Shown piece by piece: positions 9,913 through 20,109 of a stretch of 64,000 nt of DNA (the first letter of the stretch is position 1; each line of letters opens with the position of its first letter). This DNA comes from Blautia sp. (GTDB lineage Bacteria; Bacillota; Clostridia; Lachnospirales; Lachnospiraceae): the NCBI GenBank assembly GCA_021772055.1, contig JAETNR010000001.1, positions 62,001 to 126,000 on the forward strand. Reading direction: 5' to 3'. A program made the position numbers and the translations under genes. The notes beneath the pieces are model-generated. The model was not told the origin of the DNA. It ran no database searches and saw only the letters and a program-made list of their open reading frames with translations.

Positions 9913-11661
9913 ATGGAACAACAAAAGAAAGAAAAAAGCAGGATAAAATTACTTTTCGGCTATTATAAGCCGTACAAGGCTTTGTTTTTCTTGGATCTGT
10001 TTTTTGCTATTCTGGGCGCTGCTGTAACTTTAGTGCTTCCGCTTCTGGTGCGCTATATTATGAACACAGTGGGAAATCTTCCGGTATCCCAGGCAAACAG
10101 CGTCATTTTTAAAATCGGCCTGGCTATGGTGGCTCTGATCCTGGTACAGCTGGCCAGCCGGTATTTTATTACTTATTATGGGCATCTGATGGGTACCTAT
10201 ATTGAACGTGACATGAGAAACGAAATTTTCAGCCACTATCAGAAATTGTCCTTTGCGTTTTACGACAATCAGAAGGTGGGGCATCTTCTGTCCAGGATCA
10301 CCAGTGATTTGTTTGAAATCAGCGAATTGCTGCACCATGGGCCAGAAGACATTATCATCTCTGTGATTAAGCTGACAGGAGCACTGGTGATTCTCTGCCG
10401 GATAAACGGAAAAATGGCTCTGATCTGCTTTGGCGTGGTTCTTGTCATGCTTTGCTATGCTCTGGTATACAACAAAAAGATGAAAACAGCCTTTAAAGAA
10501 AACAGGGCGAGAATAGCGGATATCAACAGCCAGATTGAAGACAGTCTGGCAGGGATCCGTGTGGTGAAATCCTTTGGAAATGAAAAAAGAGAAATGGAAA
10601 AGTTCAGCCAGGGAAATGAGAGGTTTGTTTCTTCAAAGCGAAGGACCTACCGCTATATGGCAGGGTATCATGCGGGCATGGATGCTTTTACTACGCTGAT
10701 CACTGTTGCAGCTCTGGTTTCCGGCGCCTATTTTTTGACAAATGGTTCTCTGAATACAACAGACCTGGTGACATTTCTTCTTTACATCAGCAATTTTACG
10801 GAGCCGGTTACAAAGCTGGTAAACTTTACGGAGCAGTTCCAGAACGGGTACAGCGGATATGACCGTTTCCTGGAAATGATGTCTATTGCACCGGATATTG
10901 AAGATGCCAAAGATGCCGTATCTTTAGACCGGGTGGAAGGCGACATTCGCTTCCAGGAGGTTTCCTTCCACTATGGCGATAATCTGGAAGAGGTGCTTTC
11001 CCATGTGAACCTGGAAGTGAAACCGGGGGAATACGTAGCTCTTGTGGGAACTTCAGGAGCAGGAAAGACAACGCTCTGCAGTTTGATCCCCAGATTTTAT
11101 GATGTTTCCGCGGGAACCATTTATCTGGATGGAAAGGATATCCGCAAGATCAAACTGAAAGATCTGCGGAAGCAGATCGGAATCGTACAGCAGGATGTGT
11201 ATCTGTTTGCAGGCAGCATCATGGAAAATATCCGTTACGGCAAGCCGGACGCTACGGACGAAGAGGTCATAAGGGCTGCCAAGGCGGCAAATGCCCATGG
11301 GTTTATTATGGAAATGCCGGAGGATTATGATACAGATATCGGCCAGAGAGGTGTGAAGCTGTCCGGAGGGCAGAAACAGCGCCTTTCCATTGCCAGGGCG
11401 TTTCTGAAAAATCCGCCGATCCTGATTTTTGATGAGGCAACCTCCGCACTTGACAATGAAAGCGAGAAAGTGGTGCAGGAGTCTTTGGAGAAGCTGTCTA
11501 AAGACCGGACTACCTTTGTGATCGCTCATCGTCTTTCTACCATCCGGAATGCCAGACGGATCCTGGTTCTTACGGAAGAAGGAATTGCAGAGGAAGGAAC
11601 TCATCAGGAACTCATGGAAAAAAATGGAGTATATGCGCGGCTCTGCAGAGCCGGATTATAA
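9913..11661 (+). CDS. ABC transporter, fused permease/ATP-binding protein
   Basis: N-terminal TM region, Walker A GTSGAGKTTL, signature LSGGQKQR, Walker B ILIFDEATSALD; ATG at 9913 preferred over 9886. Confidence 0.93.
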   Translation: MEQQKKEKSRIKLLFGYYKPYKALFFLDLFFAILGAAVTLVLPLLVRYIMNTVGNLPVSQANSVIFKIGLAMVALILVQLASRYFITYYGHLMGTYIERDMRNEIFSHYQKLSFAFYDNQKVGHLLSRITSDLFEISELLHHGPEDIIISVIKLTGALVILCRINGKMALICFGVVLVMLCYALVYNKKMKTAFKENRARIADINSQIEDSLAGIRVVKSFGNEKREMEKFSQGNERFVSSKRRTYRYMAGYHAGMDAFTTLITVAALVSGAYFLTNGSLNTTDLVTFLLYISNFTEPVTKLVNFTEQFQNGYSGYDRFLEMMSIAPDIEDAKDAVSLDRVEGDIRFQEVSFHYGDNLEEVLSHVNLEVKPGEYVALVGTSGAGKTTLCSLIPRFYDVSAGTIYLDGKDIRKIKLKDLRKQIGIVQQDVYLFAGSIMENIRYGKPDATDEEVIRAAKAANAHGFIMEMPEDYDTDIGQRGVKLSGGQKQRLSIARAFLKNPPILIFDEATSALDNESEKVVQESLEKLSKDRTTFVIAHRLSTIRNARRILVLTEEGIAEEGTHQELMEKNGVYARLCRAGL

Positions 11662-11722
11662 ATTTGGCATGGTGCAGGAGACTTTTTTTCCTGGAACTTT
11701 GGAAGGTGATTAAAGGAGATTC

Positions 11723-12529
11723 ATGAATACGTTCAGAAAGAAAATTTACGAAATTCAGACAGGAAAATTAAAAGGAAACAGGGAAGTGAAGTTTGCAGTC
11801 CTGACAGATCTCCACGGAGTGGAATTCGGAGAAAATAATCAGGCGCTTTTGGAGGAAATAAAGGGAGAACATCCGGATGCGGTTCTGGTTTTGGGAGATA
11901 TGTTTGTACGTTCCCTGATTTCCACCATGGAAGCAGCAGAAGTGCTTCTTACAAATCTTGCCAAAGAACTGCCTGTTTATTATGCTTTGGGAAATCATGA
12001 ATTCGCCTTATTGGAAAAAGAAGAATACCGGGATACCTATCTTGCCTATGAGCGCCGCCTGACCTGTGAGGGAGTGTGCTTTCTCCACAACGAGCATACG
12101 GCTATGGAGATACAGGGGACGGATTTTGTGTTTTACGGACTGGAGCTTCCCATGAAGTTTTACAAAAAACCAAGATCCCCGGTGCTTTCCCTGACGGAAA
12201 TGGAGAATCTGATAGGCGTTCCTCATATGGACGGGATTCATGTACTTCTGGCACACAATCCCAAATATGCCAACACCTATTTTTCCTGGGGGGCAGATTT
12301 GATCTTTTCCGGGCATTATCATGGAGGAATCCTGCGGTTTTCGGAACATCTGGGACTTGCATGCCCGCAGTATCTTCTGTTTCCGCCATATTGCTGCGGA
12401 GATTTTCATGAGGGTGGAAGCCACATGTTTGTCAGTGCAGGACTGGGAGAACACACCATTCCCGTCCGCATCCACAATCCCAGGGAGCTTCTGATGGTGG
12501 TTTTAAAGCCGGATCATAAAAAAAGCTAA
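11723..12529 (+). CDS. Metallophosphoesterase
   Basis: LTDLHG, LGDMF, GNHE, SGHYHGG calcineurin-like motifs. Confidence 0.9.
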   Translation: MNTFRKKIYEIQTGKLKGNREVKFAVLTDLHGVEFGENNQALLEEIKGEHPDAVLVLGDMFVRSLISTMEAAEVLLTNLAKELPVYYALGNHEFALLEKEEYRDTYLAYERRLTCEGVCFLHNEHTAMEIQGTDFVFYGLELPMKFYKKPRSPVLSLTEMENLIGVPHMDGIHVLLAHNPKYANTYFSWGADLIFSGHYHGGILRFSEHLGLACPQYLLFPPYCCGDFHEGGSHMFVSAGLGEHTIPVRIHNPRELLMVVLKPDHKKS

Positions 12530-12549
12530 AAGAGAAAAGGGGAAAATTT

Positions 12550-13335
12550 ATGGCAATTCCTGTAAAATTAAATGTATTTGAAGGCCCCCTGGATCTTTTG
12601 CTGCACCTGATCGACAAAAATAAGATTGACATTTACGATATCCCTATTGTGGAGATCACAGATCAGTATATGGAATACATTCATGCCATGGAAAAAGAAG
12701 ACCTGGGTGTAATGAGCGAATTTATGGTCATGGCAGCCACACTGATTGATATTAAATGCAGAATGCTCCTTCCGAGAGAAGTGAATGAGGAGGGAGAAGA
12801 GGAAGATCCAAGGGCTGAGCTAGTAGCACGGCTACTGGAATATAAGACTTATAAATATATGTCCTATGAATTAAAGGACCGCATGGATGATGCCGTGGGG
12901 ATATTTTATAAAAAGGCAACGATTCCCAATGAGGTACTGTCCTATAAGGAGCCTGTGGATCCGGAGGATCTTCTCCGCGGCCTGACCCTTGAAAAGCTTA
13001 ACAGTATTTACAAGTCTATCATCAAAAAACAGGAAAATAAGATAGACCCGATCCGAAGTAAATTCGGGAAGATTGAGAAAGAGGAAGTCAGCCTTTCGGA
13101 TAAGATGCTGCAGATGAAGGAATATGCCGTCATGCACAGAAAATTCAGTTTCCGTCAGATTCTAACTGCCCAGGATTCCAGGGTACAGGTGATCGTAACT
13201 TTCCTTTCGATTCTGGAACTGATGAAGATGGGACATATTCATGTGGAACAGGAGCAGCTTTTTGATGATATTCAGGTGAGTGTGGTGACAGATCCGTCCA
13301 CCTGGAAGAATCTGACGGAATTTGCAGATGAATAA
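12550..13335 (+). CDS. scpA: Segregation and condensation protein A
   Basis: KLNVFEGPLDLLLHLIDKNKIDIYDIPI ScpA signature. Confidence 0.96.
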   Translation: MAIPVKLNVFEGPLDLLLHLIDKNKIDIYDIPIVEITDQYMEYIHAMEKEDLGVMSEFMVMAATLIDIKCRMLLPREVNEEGEEEDPRAELVARLLEYKTYKYMSYELKDRMDDAVGIFYKKATIPNEVLSYKEPVDPEDLLRGLTLEKLNSIYKSIIKKQENKIDPIRSKFGKIEKEEVSLSDKMLQMKEYAVMHRKFSFRQILTAQDSRVQVIVTFLSILELMKMGHIHVEQEQLFDDIQVSVVTDPSTWKNLTEFADE

Positions 13336-13383
13336 ATAAGATGAGTACATCAGATAATAACAAAATAAAAATGAGGTTATATT

Positions 13384-13953
13384 GTGGAGATCAAAAGGAC
13401 GGAAGCAGCTATTGAAGCTGTGCTTTTTACCATGGGAGAAGCTGTGGAACTATCACAGATTGCAAAAGCTGTGGGACAGGATATGGAAACTACCAGGAAA
13501 CTCCTTGGACATATGATGGAGCGTTATCAGGAGGAGGATCGGGGAATCCAGATCATTGAGCTGGAGCAGTCTTACCAGATGTGTACAAAAAAAGAATATT
13601 ATGAGGCTTTGATCCGCATTGCCATGCAGCCCAAAAAGCCGGCGCTGACGGAAGTAATGCTGGAAACCCTTTCCATCATTGCCTATAAACAGCCTGTAAC
13701 AAAGGCGGAAATCGAAAAAATCCGCGGTGTGAAATGCGACCATGCGGTAAATAAACTGGTAGAATATAACCTGGTCAAGGAACTTGGGAGACTGGATGCG
13801 CCTGGAAGGCCCATCCTTTTTGGAACGACAGAGGAGTTTCTTCGTTCTTTCGGTGTGCAGGGGCTGGATGATCTTCCGGTACCCGACCCTGTAAAAATCG
13901 AAGACTTTAAAGCAGAAGCAGAAGAGGAAATTCAGTTAAAGCTGGATGTGTGA
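13384..13953 (+). CDS. scpB: Segregation and condensation protein B
   Basis: EAAIEAVLFTMGEAV...LSIIAYKQPVTKAEIEKIRGV; adjacent to scpA; GTG start. Confidence 0.95.
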   Translation: MEIKRTEAAIEAVLFTMGEAVELSQIAKAVGQDMETTRKLLGHMMERYQEEDRGIQIIELEQSYQMCTKKEYYEALIRIAMQPKKPALTEVMLETLSIIAYKQPVTKAEIEKIRGVKCDHAVNKLVEYNLVKELGRLDAPGRPILFGTTEEFLRSFGVQGLDDLPVPDPVKIEDFKAEAEEEIQLKLDV

Positions 13954-13964
13954 GGAAGTTTACT

Positions 13965-14759
13965 ATGCCGACAACATATACACATGATCTATTTGGAAAA
14001 AAACTATATAAAAGGCTTCCGGAAGAGATGCAGGCGGTCATCCGGGAGAACAGGGATCTTTACCGCATTGGCCTGCACGGGCCGGATATCCTGTTTTATT
14101 TATTGCCGGTTCCGGCTGTGCCGAAAATCGGGGTAAAAATGCACAAAGAACCTGCCCGTGCCTTTTTTGAGAGAGGGATGAAGAAGGTGCGCACAACAGG
14201 AAACAAGGCACTTCTTGCCTATCTTCTGGGATTTGGGGGACACTATCTTCTGGATTCCGTATGCCATCCTTTGGTCAACCATATGGATCAGGAAGGAATC
14301 ATCTCTCATACTCTGTCTGAAAAGGAACTGGATCGGACGTTTATGCTGGAAACAGGAAAAGATCCCCTGAAATTTTATCCCTCGGACTGTATTGTACCAA
14401 AGATGTCTTATGCAGAAGTGATTCATGAAGCAATTCCGGAGGTATCTTCCCGGAAAATTTACATTTCCCTTTGGATGATGAAATTCCTTACCAATGCCAT
14501 GGTCTGTGATAATCATGGACGGCGGAAATATGTTCTTGGCTTTCTTGGCGGGCTTGTCTATAAGAAAGGTGTGGATTCTGCACTGGAGCACTTTATGGAA
14601 GAGAAGCCTGTGAAGGGGAGCAGGGATCCAGTCCTTAAATTGAAACAGACTTTTGAAAAAGCTTTGGAGGAAGCACCCCACTATCTGGAGGAATTGTATT
14701 CTCTTTCCAATAAGGAGCAGCCTCTTTCTGAACGATTTGATAAAACCTATAACGGATAA
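13965..14759 (+). CDS. Zinc-dependent phospholipase C-like family protein
   Basis: MPTTYTHDLFGKKL...GLHGPDILFYL...GHYLLDSVCHP metal-binding His/Asp pattern. Confidence 0.75.
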   Translation: MPTTYTHDLFGKKLYKRLPEEMQAVIRENRDLYRIGLHGPDILFYLLPVPAVPKIGVKMHKEPARAFFERGMKKVRTTGNKALLAYLLGFGGHYLLDSVCHPLVNHMDQEGIISHTLSEKELDRTFMLETGKDPLKFYPSDCIVPKMSYAEVIHEAIPEVSSRKIYISLWMMKFLTNAMVCDNHGRRKYVLGFLGGLVYKKGVDSALEHFMEEKPVKGSRDPVLKLKQTFEKALEEAPHYLEELYSLSNKEQPLSERFDKTYNG

Positions 14760-14844
14760 AATCATTGGCATAATGGAAGGACAAGGCGGCATAAAATAAT
14801 CCTGTGTGATCTTTTTGATTTTCGAATCAGAAGCGAGGTGGATT

Positions 14845-16113
14845 ATGAGAAAAAAAATCATTGCCGCAATTTCCGTTATTCTGGCAATACTCCAGTGTAT
14901 GGGGGCAGAAGCCTCTGTCGTGGCAAAGGAAGTAGGGTCTCATGTTGTCCAGCTGATTCCTTCTGTTGTGCAGATGGAAAAGATAGAGAGTGCCGTATCG
15001 GAGGATCCCGGCAGCCTGTATTCCCTTTCCGCTGTTTTGATGGATGGAGAAAGCGGGCGGGTTCTTTATGAAAAGGAGGGAGAGACACCCAGGCCTATGG
15101 CCAGCACCACCAAAGTAATGACATGTATTCTGGCCCTGGAAAATGCTCCCGGGGATGACTATGTGGAGGTTTCCGCCAATGCAGCGGCTCAGCCGGAGGT
15201 GAAGCTTACCATGCAGCAGGGGGAACAGTACTATCTGGAAGACCTTCTCTATTCCCTGATGCTGAAAAGCCATAATGATACAGCCGTGGCAATTGCAGAG
15301 CACATTGGCGGGTCGGTGGAAGGCTTTGCCGGGATGATGAATGAAAAGGCAGCGGAGCTTGGATGTACAGATACCCATTTTGTTACCCCAAATGGTCTGG
15401 ACAGTACAGACGGAGGCGGCGAACATCACACAACAGCGAGAGACCTGGCGCTGATCATGCGTTATGCCATCAAGAATAAGACTTTTCTGCATATTACGGA
15501 AACAAGGGACTATACCTTCTCGGACTTAAGCGGAAAACGGCAGTTTTCCATCCACAATGCCAACGCGCTCCTGGACATGACAGACGGTGTTTTATCAGGG
15601 AAAACAGGCTTTACTGCCAAGGCGGGGTACTGTTATGTCTGTGCCTGTGAAAAAGATGGAAAGACATTTATTATTTCTCTTCTTGGCTGCGGGTGGCCCG
15701 GAAATAAAACCTATAAATGGAAAGATACCCTTGCTCTTTTACAATATGGAGAAGAGAATTTTCAGTATAAAACCTTCTGGCAGGAGCCTTCTCTGAAGGA
15801 GATCGAAGTAAAAAACGGAGTGACAAAAGAGCTTTACCCAGGAAGCACAGTCTATGTGCCCTGCGGCTACTCTGTTCCGGAAGAGAAAAAACAGCAGAAG
15901 ATTCTGTTGAATAAAGACGAAAAGGTTATCATGAAGATCACGCTTCCCGGGGAGCTGGCCGCACCTGTAAAAAAAGGACAGAAGATCGGGGAAGCCGCCT
16001 ACTATCTGGGAGAAGAAAAAATATACAGTTTTCCCATTGTAACAGAAAAGAGCGTAGAAAGAAACAGCTATTTCTGGTGTGCGGATCGTGTTTTTCATGA
16101 TTTTTTTCATTAA
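14845..16113 (+). CDS. D-alanyl-D-alanine carboxypeptidase (second DacF-like paralogue)
   Basis: STTK, SHND, KTGF motifs and N-terminal signal sequence; ATG at 14845. Confidence 0.92.
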   Translation: MRKKIIAAISVILAILQCMGAEASVVAKEVGSHVVQLIPSVVQMEKIESAVSEDPGSLYSLSAVLMDGESGRVLYEKEGETPRPMASTTKVMTCILALENAPGDDYVEVSANAAAQPEVKLTMQQGEQYYLEDLLYSLMLKSHNDTAVAIAEHIGGSVEGFAGMMNEKAAELGCTDTHFVTPNGLDSTDGGGEHHTTARDLALIMRYAIKNKTFLHITETRDYTFSDLSGKRQFSIHNANALLDMTDGVLSGKTGFTAKAGYCYVCACEKDGKTFIISLLGCGWPGNKTYKWKDTLALLQYGEENFQYKTFWQEPSLKEIEVKNGVTKELYPGSTVYVPCGYSVPEEKKQQKILLNKDEKVIMKITLPGELAAPVKKGQKIGEAAYYLGEEKIYSFPIVTEKSVERNSYFWCADRVFHDFFH

Positions 16114-16145
16114 AGACCAATGGCTTTTTCAGACCGAATTTTAGG

Positions 16146-16199
16146 AGAGCATTTAAGCGTACGGATTTTTCCTGATCCATACACTTTGATGCTCTTTTT
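16146..16199 (+). terminator. Probable intrinsic terminator
   Basis: AGAGCAT ... ATGCTCT stem followed by TTTTTC, long internal loop. Confidence 0.6.
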
Positions 16200-16235
16200 C
16201 AGGTTAAATTATTAACAAAAATAGGAGAAAAGGTA

Positions 16236-16264
16236 TTGAAAAAAAATGTAAAAGAGGGTACAAT
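16236..16264 (+). promoter_or_regulatory. SigA-type promoter for decarboxylase cluster
   Basis: TTGAAA (16236-16241), 17 nt, TACAAT (16259-16264). Confidence 0.75.
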
Positions 16265-16327
16265 TATAATCGGCTAAAATTTTGGTTATGCTTTAAAATT
16301 TTTATAAAAAATGGAGGGTAAACAAGA

Positions 16328-17764
16328 ATGAGTAATGCAACACAAGGTTTAGCAGGCACAAGAATTACTTCTTTGCTTGATGCAAACAGTTTTGTTGAGA
16401 TCGGTCAAAGTGTAACAGCCAGAAACACAGATTTCAATATGACTGAAAAAAAAGCACCTTCAGACGGTGTCATTACCGGATATGGTGTGATTGAGGGAAA
16501 TCTGGTATTTGTATACAGCCAGGATGCTTCCGTGCTGAATGGTACTGTAGGCGAAATGCATGCAAAGAAGATCAGTGCACTGTATGACATGGCAATGAAG
16601 ATGGGAGCACCGGTAATCGGTCTTGTTGACTGCGCAGGTATCCGCCTTCAGGAAGCCACTGATGCTTTAAATGCCTTTGGAAATATTTATCTGAAGCAGA
16701 CAATGGCATCCGGAATGGTTCCGCAGATCACGGCTATTTTCGGCACCTGCGGAGGCGGTATGGCAGTAATTCCGGCGCTCACCGATTTCACCTTTATGGA
16801 ATCCGGAAAAGGAAAAATGTTCGTGAATACTCCGAACGCACTGGAAGGCAACCATGTATCCAAATGCGATACAGCATCTGCTGATTTCCAGAGTGAAGAA
16901 ACAGGTCTTATTGATTACGCAGGAACAGAAGAAGAAATTCTCGGACAGATCCGTGCACTGGTAAGCCTGCTTCCTTCTAACTGTGAAGACAATGATTCCT
17001 ATATGGAATGTACAGATGACTTAAACCGTGTTTGTGATGATCTTGCTGACTGCGCAGGAGATACCTTGCTCGCGTTTTCACGCATTGCGGATAACGGTGC
17101 ATTTTTCGAAACAAAATCTGCATACGGCAGGGATATCGTAACCGGATTCCTTCGCCTGAACGGCGCTACGATCGGTGCGGTTGCCAACAGAAGCGAGATT
17201 TATGATGCAGAGGGAAATAAAACAGAAGAATTTGACGGCTCTCTTTCTGCAAGAGGCGCAAGAAAAGCTGCTGACTTTGTGAAATTCTGTGATGCATTTG
17301 ACATTCCTGTACTGACACTTACCAATGTAACAGGCTTTAAAGCCACCTTGTGCAATGAAAAAATGATGGCACAGTCCGTTGGTGAAATGGTTCATGCTTT
17401 TGCATCCGCAACAGTTCCGAAGGTTAATGTGATCATCGGAAAAGCATACGGAACTGCCTATGTGGCTATGAACAGCAAGTCCATCGGCGCAGATATGGTA
17501 TATGCATGGGACAATGCGGAAATCGGTATGATGGATGCTTCCCTGGCAGCAAAGATCATGTATGCAGGTGCAGATGCTTCTGTGATCAATGAAAAAGCTG
17601 CTGCATACAGAGAACTGCAGTCCAGTGTGGAAGCTGCTGCTCAAAGAGGATATGTGGATACCATCATCAGCCCGGCTGATACAAGAAAATATGTGATCGG
17701 AGCTTTCGAAATGCTGTTCACAAAAAGGGAAGAACGTCCGTCCAAGAAACACGGCACGGTCTAA
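16328..17764 (+). CDS. Acyl-CoA carboxyltransferase subunit (MmdA/PccB-like)
   Basis: Crotonase-fold carboxyltransferase features: GTVGEMHAKKISALYDMAMKMGAPVIGLVDCAGIRLQE; FGTCGGGMAVIPALTDF; GKAYGTAYVAM. Confidence 0.88.
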   Translation: MSNATQGLAGTRITSLLDANSFVEIGQSVTARNTDFNMTEKKAPSDGVITGYGVIEGNLVFVYSQDASVLNGTVGEMHAKKISALYDMAMKMGAPVIGLVDCAGIRLQEATDALNAFGNIYLKQTMASGMVPQITAIFGTCGGGMAVIPALTDFTFMESGKGKMFVNTPNALEGNHVSKCDTASADFQSEETGLIDYAGTEEEILGQIRALVSLLPSNCEDNDSYMECTDDLNRVCDDLADCAGDTLLAFSRIADNGAFFETKSAYGRDIVTGFLRLNGATIGAVANRSEIYDAEGNKTEEFDGSLSARGARKAADFVKFCDAFDIPVLTLTNVTGFKATLCNEKMMAQSVGEMVHAFASATVPKVNVIIGKAYGTAYVAMNSKSIGADMVYAWDNAEIGMMDASLAAKIMYAGADASVINEKAAAYRELQSSVEAAAQRGYVDTIISPADTRKYVIGAFEMLFTKREERPSKKHGTV

Positions 17765-17777
17765 GTGAGGTGAGCAT

Positions 17778-18512
17778 ATGAAGCAGATTTTAAAGAGAGT
17801 ATCTTCTGTATGTGCTGCTGTTGTATGCGCTGTTTCCCTGACAGTGTCAGGTGCAGTGACCGCAGCGGCTGACAGTGAGATCGACGAGACAGTAAAGACG
17901 CAGCTTGCAGAAACGGCAGAAGGACTGACGGAGGTTATCATTCCATTATCTGATGAGGATATCACCAAATACATGGAATCTGCTGATGATTTTACCGTTC
18001 AGGCGATCACTTCCTGGAACAGTTCCAAAGAAGAAGTGGGAGAACTGAAAGAAATCGGAAAATCAGAGATTGAGTTCGAGGATGATCAGTACGCAGTCAC
18101 AGTTCCGGTTGACTTTGAAAAAACGGATGCGGATTTCGTATATATTTTCAATGGCGAGGGAATGCCCATGAGCATGGCTGTCGAAGTCAAGTATCCTATG
18201 TCTGTCACTTTGCAGAGAGCAGGCTTAAATACCCTGATGGGCATCGGTACTGTATTTATCATGCTTGTATTTTTGAGCTTTATCATTTCTCTGTTTAAAT
18301 TTATTCCCGGAATGCTGGATGGCAAAAAGAAAGAAGCCCCGGTTCCGGTAAGCCCGGCTCCGGTTCCGGTACAGGCTCCGGCTGTGGAAGAGGAAGTAGA
18401 TGATACAGAACTTATCGCAGTAATCGCAGCAGCGATCGCTGCTTCTGAAGGAACCAGCACCGATGGATTCGTTGTTCGTTCCATCCGTAAAATAAATCGT
18501 AAAAAATGGTAA
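17778..18512 (+). CDS. OadG/MmdD-type small subunit of sodium pump decarboxylase
   Basis: Signal/TM, GIGTVFIMLVFLSFIISLFKFIP typical OadG TM helix, Pro/Ala linker, C-terminal IAAAIAA...FVVRSIRKI. Confidence 0.88.
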   Translation: MKQILKRVSSVCAAVVCAVSLTVSGAVTAAADSEIDETVKTQLAETAEGLTEVIIPLSDEDITKYMESADDFTVQAITSWNSSKEEVGELKEIGKSEIEFEDDQYAVTVPVDFEKTDADFVYIFNGEGMPMSMAVEVKYPMSVTLQRAGLNTLMGIGTVFIMLVFLSFIISLFKFIPGMLDGKKKEAPVPVSPAPVPVQAPAVEEEVDDTELIAVIAAAIAASEGTSTDGFVVRSIRKINRKKW

Positions 18513-18535
18513 ATGACATTAGGAGGATCTAAAAA

Positions 18536-18907
18536 ATGAAAAGTTATACAATTACTGTAAACGGAACAGCATATGAAGTAACTGTGGAAGAAACCGGAAG
18601 CGTATCCGCACCGGCACAGGCAGCTCCAAAGGCACCTGCAGCAGCACCAAAAGCAGCACCTAAGGCAGCAGCACCTAAGAGCGCAGGTGCAGGTGCAGTA
18701 AAAGTAACAGCATCCGTACCGGGCAAGGTACTGAAGGTTGTTGCAAGTGCAGGACAGGCCGTAAAAGCAGGTGACAGCATTGTGATTCTGGAATCCATGA
18801 AGATGGAGATCCCTGTAGTAGCTCCGCAGGACGGAACCGTTGCAAGCGTTGATGTTGCAGAAGGTGCCTCTGTAGAAAATGGAGATACTTTAGCAACAAT
18901 GAACTAG
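18536..18907 (+). CDS. Biotin carboxyl carrier protein of decarboxylase
   Basis: Ala/Pro linker and biotinylation motif ESMKME. Confidence 0.95.
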   Translation: MKSYTITVNGTAYEVTVEETGSVSAPAQAAPKAPAAAPKAAPKAAAPKSAGAGAVKVTASVPGKVLKVVASAGQAVKAGDSIVILESMKMEIPVVAPQDGTVASVDVAEGASVENGDTLATMN

Positions 18908-18923
18908 GACGGGAGGTAGTCAA

Positions 18924-20072
18924 ATGTCTTATGTAACAGAAACTTTGTCCAACCTGATTCATCAGACAGCATTCTTTAATCTGACATGGGGCAACTACCT
19001 GATGATCGCGGTGGCATGTGTGTTCCTGTATCTTGCCATCCGGCATGGATTTGAGCCGCTGCTTCTGGTGCCGATCGCATTCGGTATGTTATTGGTCAAT
19101 ATCTATCCGGATATCATGGCAAGACCGGAGGATATGTCCAATGGCGTAGGTGGACTTATGCATTATTTCTATATTCTGGATGAGTGGAGTATTCTTCCAT
19201 CCCTGATTTTTATGGGCGTTGGAGCCATGACAGACTTCGGTCCGCTGATTGCGAACCCGATCAGCTTCCTGATGGGTGCTGCAGCGCAGCTTGGTATTTA
19301 TGTTGCTTACTTCCTGGCAATCTTCCTTGGCTTTAACGGAAAGGCAGCGGCAGCCATTTCCATCATCGGCGGTGCAGACGGCCCGACTTCGATTTTCCTG
19401 GCTGGTAAGCTTGGGCAGACCACCCTTATGGGACCTATTGCAGTTGCTGCATATTCCTATATGTCTCTGGTTCCCATCATCCAGCCTCCGATCATGAAAC
19501 TCTGTACAACAGAGAAAGAACGTAAAATCAGAATGGATCAGCTTCGTCCTGTTACAAAACTGGAGAAGATTCTGTTCCCGATCGTGATCACCATCGTTGT
19601 CTGCCTGATCCTGCCTACAACAGCACCCCTTGTTGGTATGCTGATGCTTGGTAACCTGTTCAGAGAATCCGGTGTTGTAAAACAGCTTACAGAAACTGCA
19701 TCCAACGCAATGATGTACATCGTTGTTATCCTTCTTGGAACTTCCGTAGGTGCATCCACCAGTGCAGAGGCATTCCTGAACGTAGATACACTGAAGATCG
19801 TTGTATTAGGTCTCGCAGCATTTGCATTCGGTACCTTTGGCGGTTGTATGCTCGGCAAGCTGATGTGCAAGCTGTCCGGCGGCAAGATCAACCCGCTGAT
19901 CGGTTCAGCAGGCGTATCGGCAGTTCCTATGGCAGCCCGTGTATCCCAGAAGGTAGGCGCGGAAGCAGATCCGACCAACTTCCTTCTGATGCATGCAATG
20001 GGACCAAACGTTGCCGGTGTTATCGGTACGGCCGTTGCGGCAGGTACTTTCATGGCTATTTTTGGAGTATAA
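18924..20072 (+). CDS. Sodium ion-translocating decarboxylase beta subunit (OadB/MmdB/GcdB)
   Basis: GVGAMTDFGPLIANP, SIIGGADGPTSIF, polytopic membrane protein. Confidence 0.95.
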   Translation: MSYVTETLSNLIHQTAFFNLTWGNYLMIAVACVFLYLAIRHGFEPLLLVPIAFGMLLVNIYPDIMARPEDMSNGVGGLMHYFYILDEWSILPSLIFMGVGAMTDFGPLIANPISFLMGAAAQLGIYVAYFLAIFLGFNGKAAAAISIIGGADGPTSIFLAGKLGQTTLMGPIAVAAYSYMSLVPIIQPPIMKLCTTEKERKIRMDQLRPVTKLEKILFPIVITIVVCLILPTTAPLVGMLMLGNLFRESGVVKQLTETASNAMMYIVVILLGTSVGASTSAEAFLNVDTLKIVVLGLAAFAFGTFGGCMLGKLMCKLSGGKINPLIGSAGVSAVPMAARVSQKVGAEADPTNFLLMHAMGPNVAGVIGTAVAAGTFMAIFGV

Positions 20073-20109
20073 GCTCAGGCATTGAATAATAATATAAGGA
20101 GAAATCATT

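Noticed and set aside
18600-18690. GCAGCACC-type tandem repetition
   Set aside because: It encodes the Ala/Pro-rich flexible linker of the biotin carrier protein; protein-level low complexity explains it.
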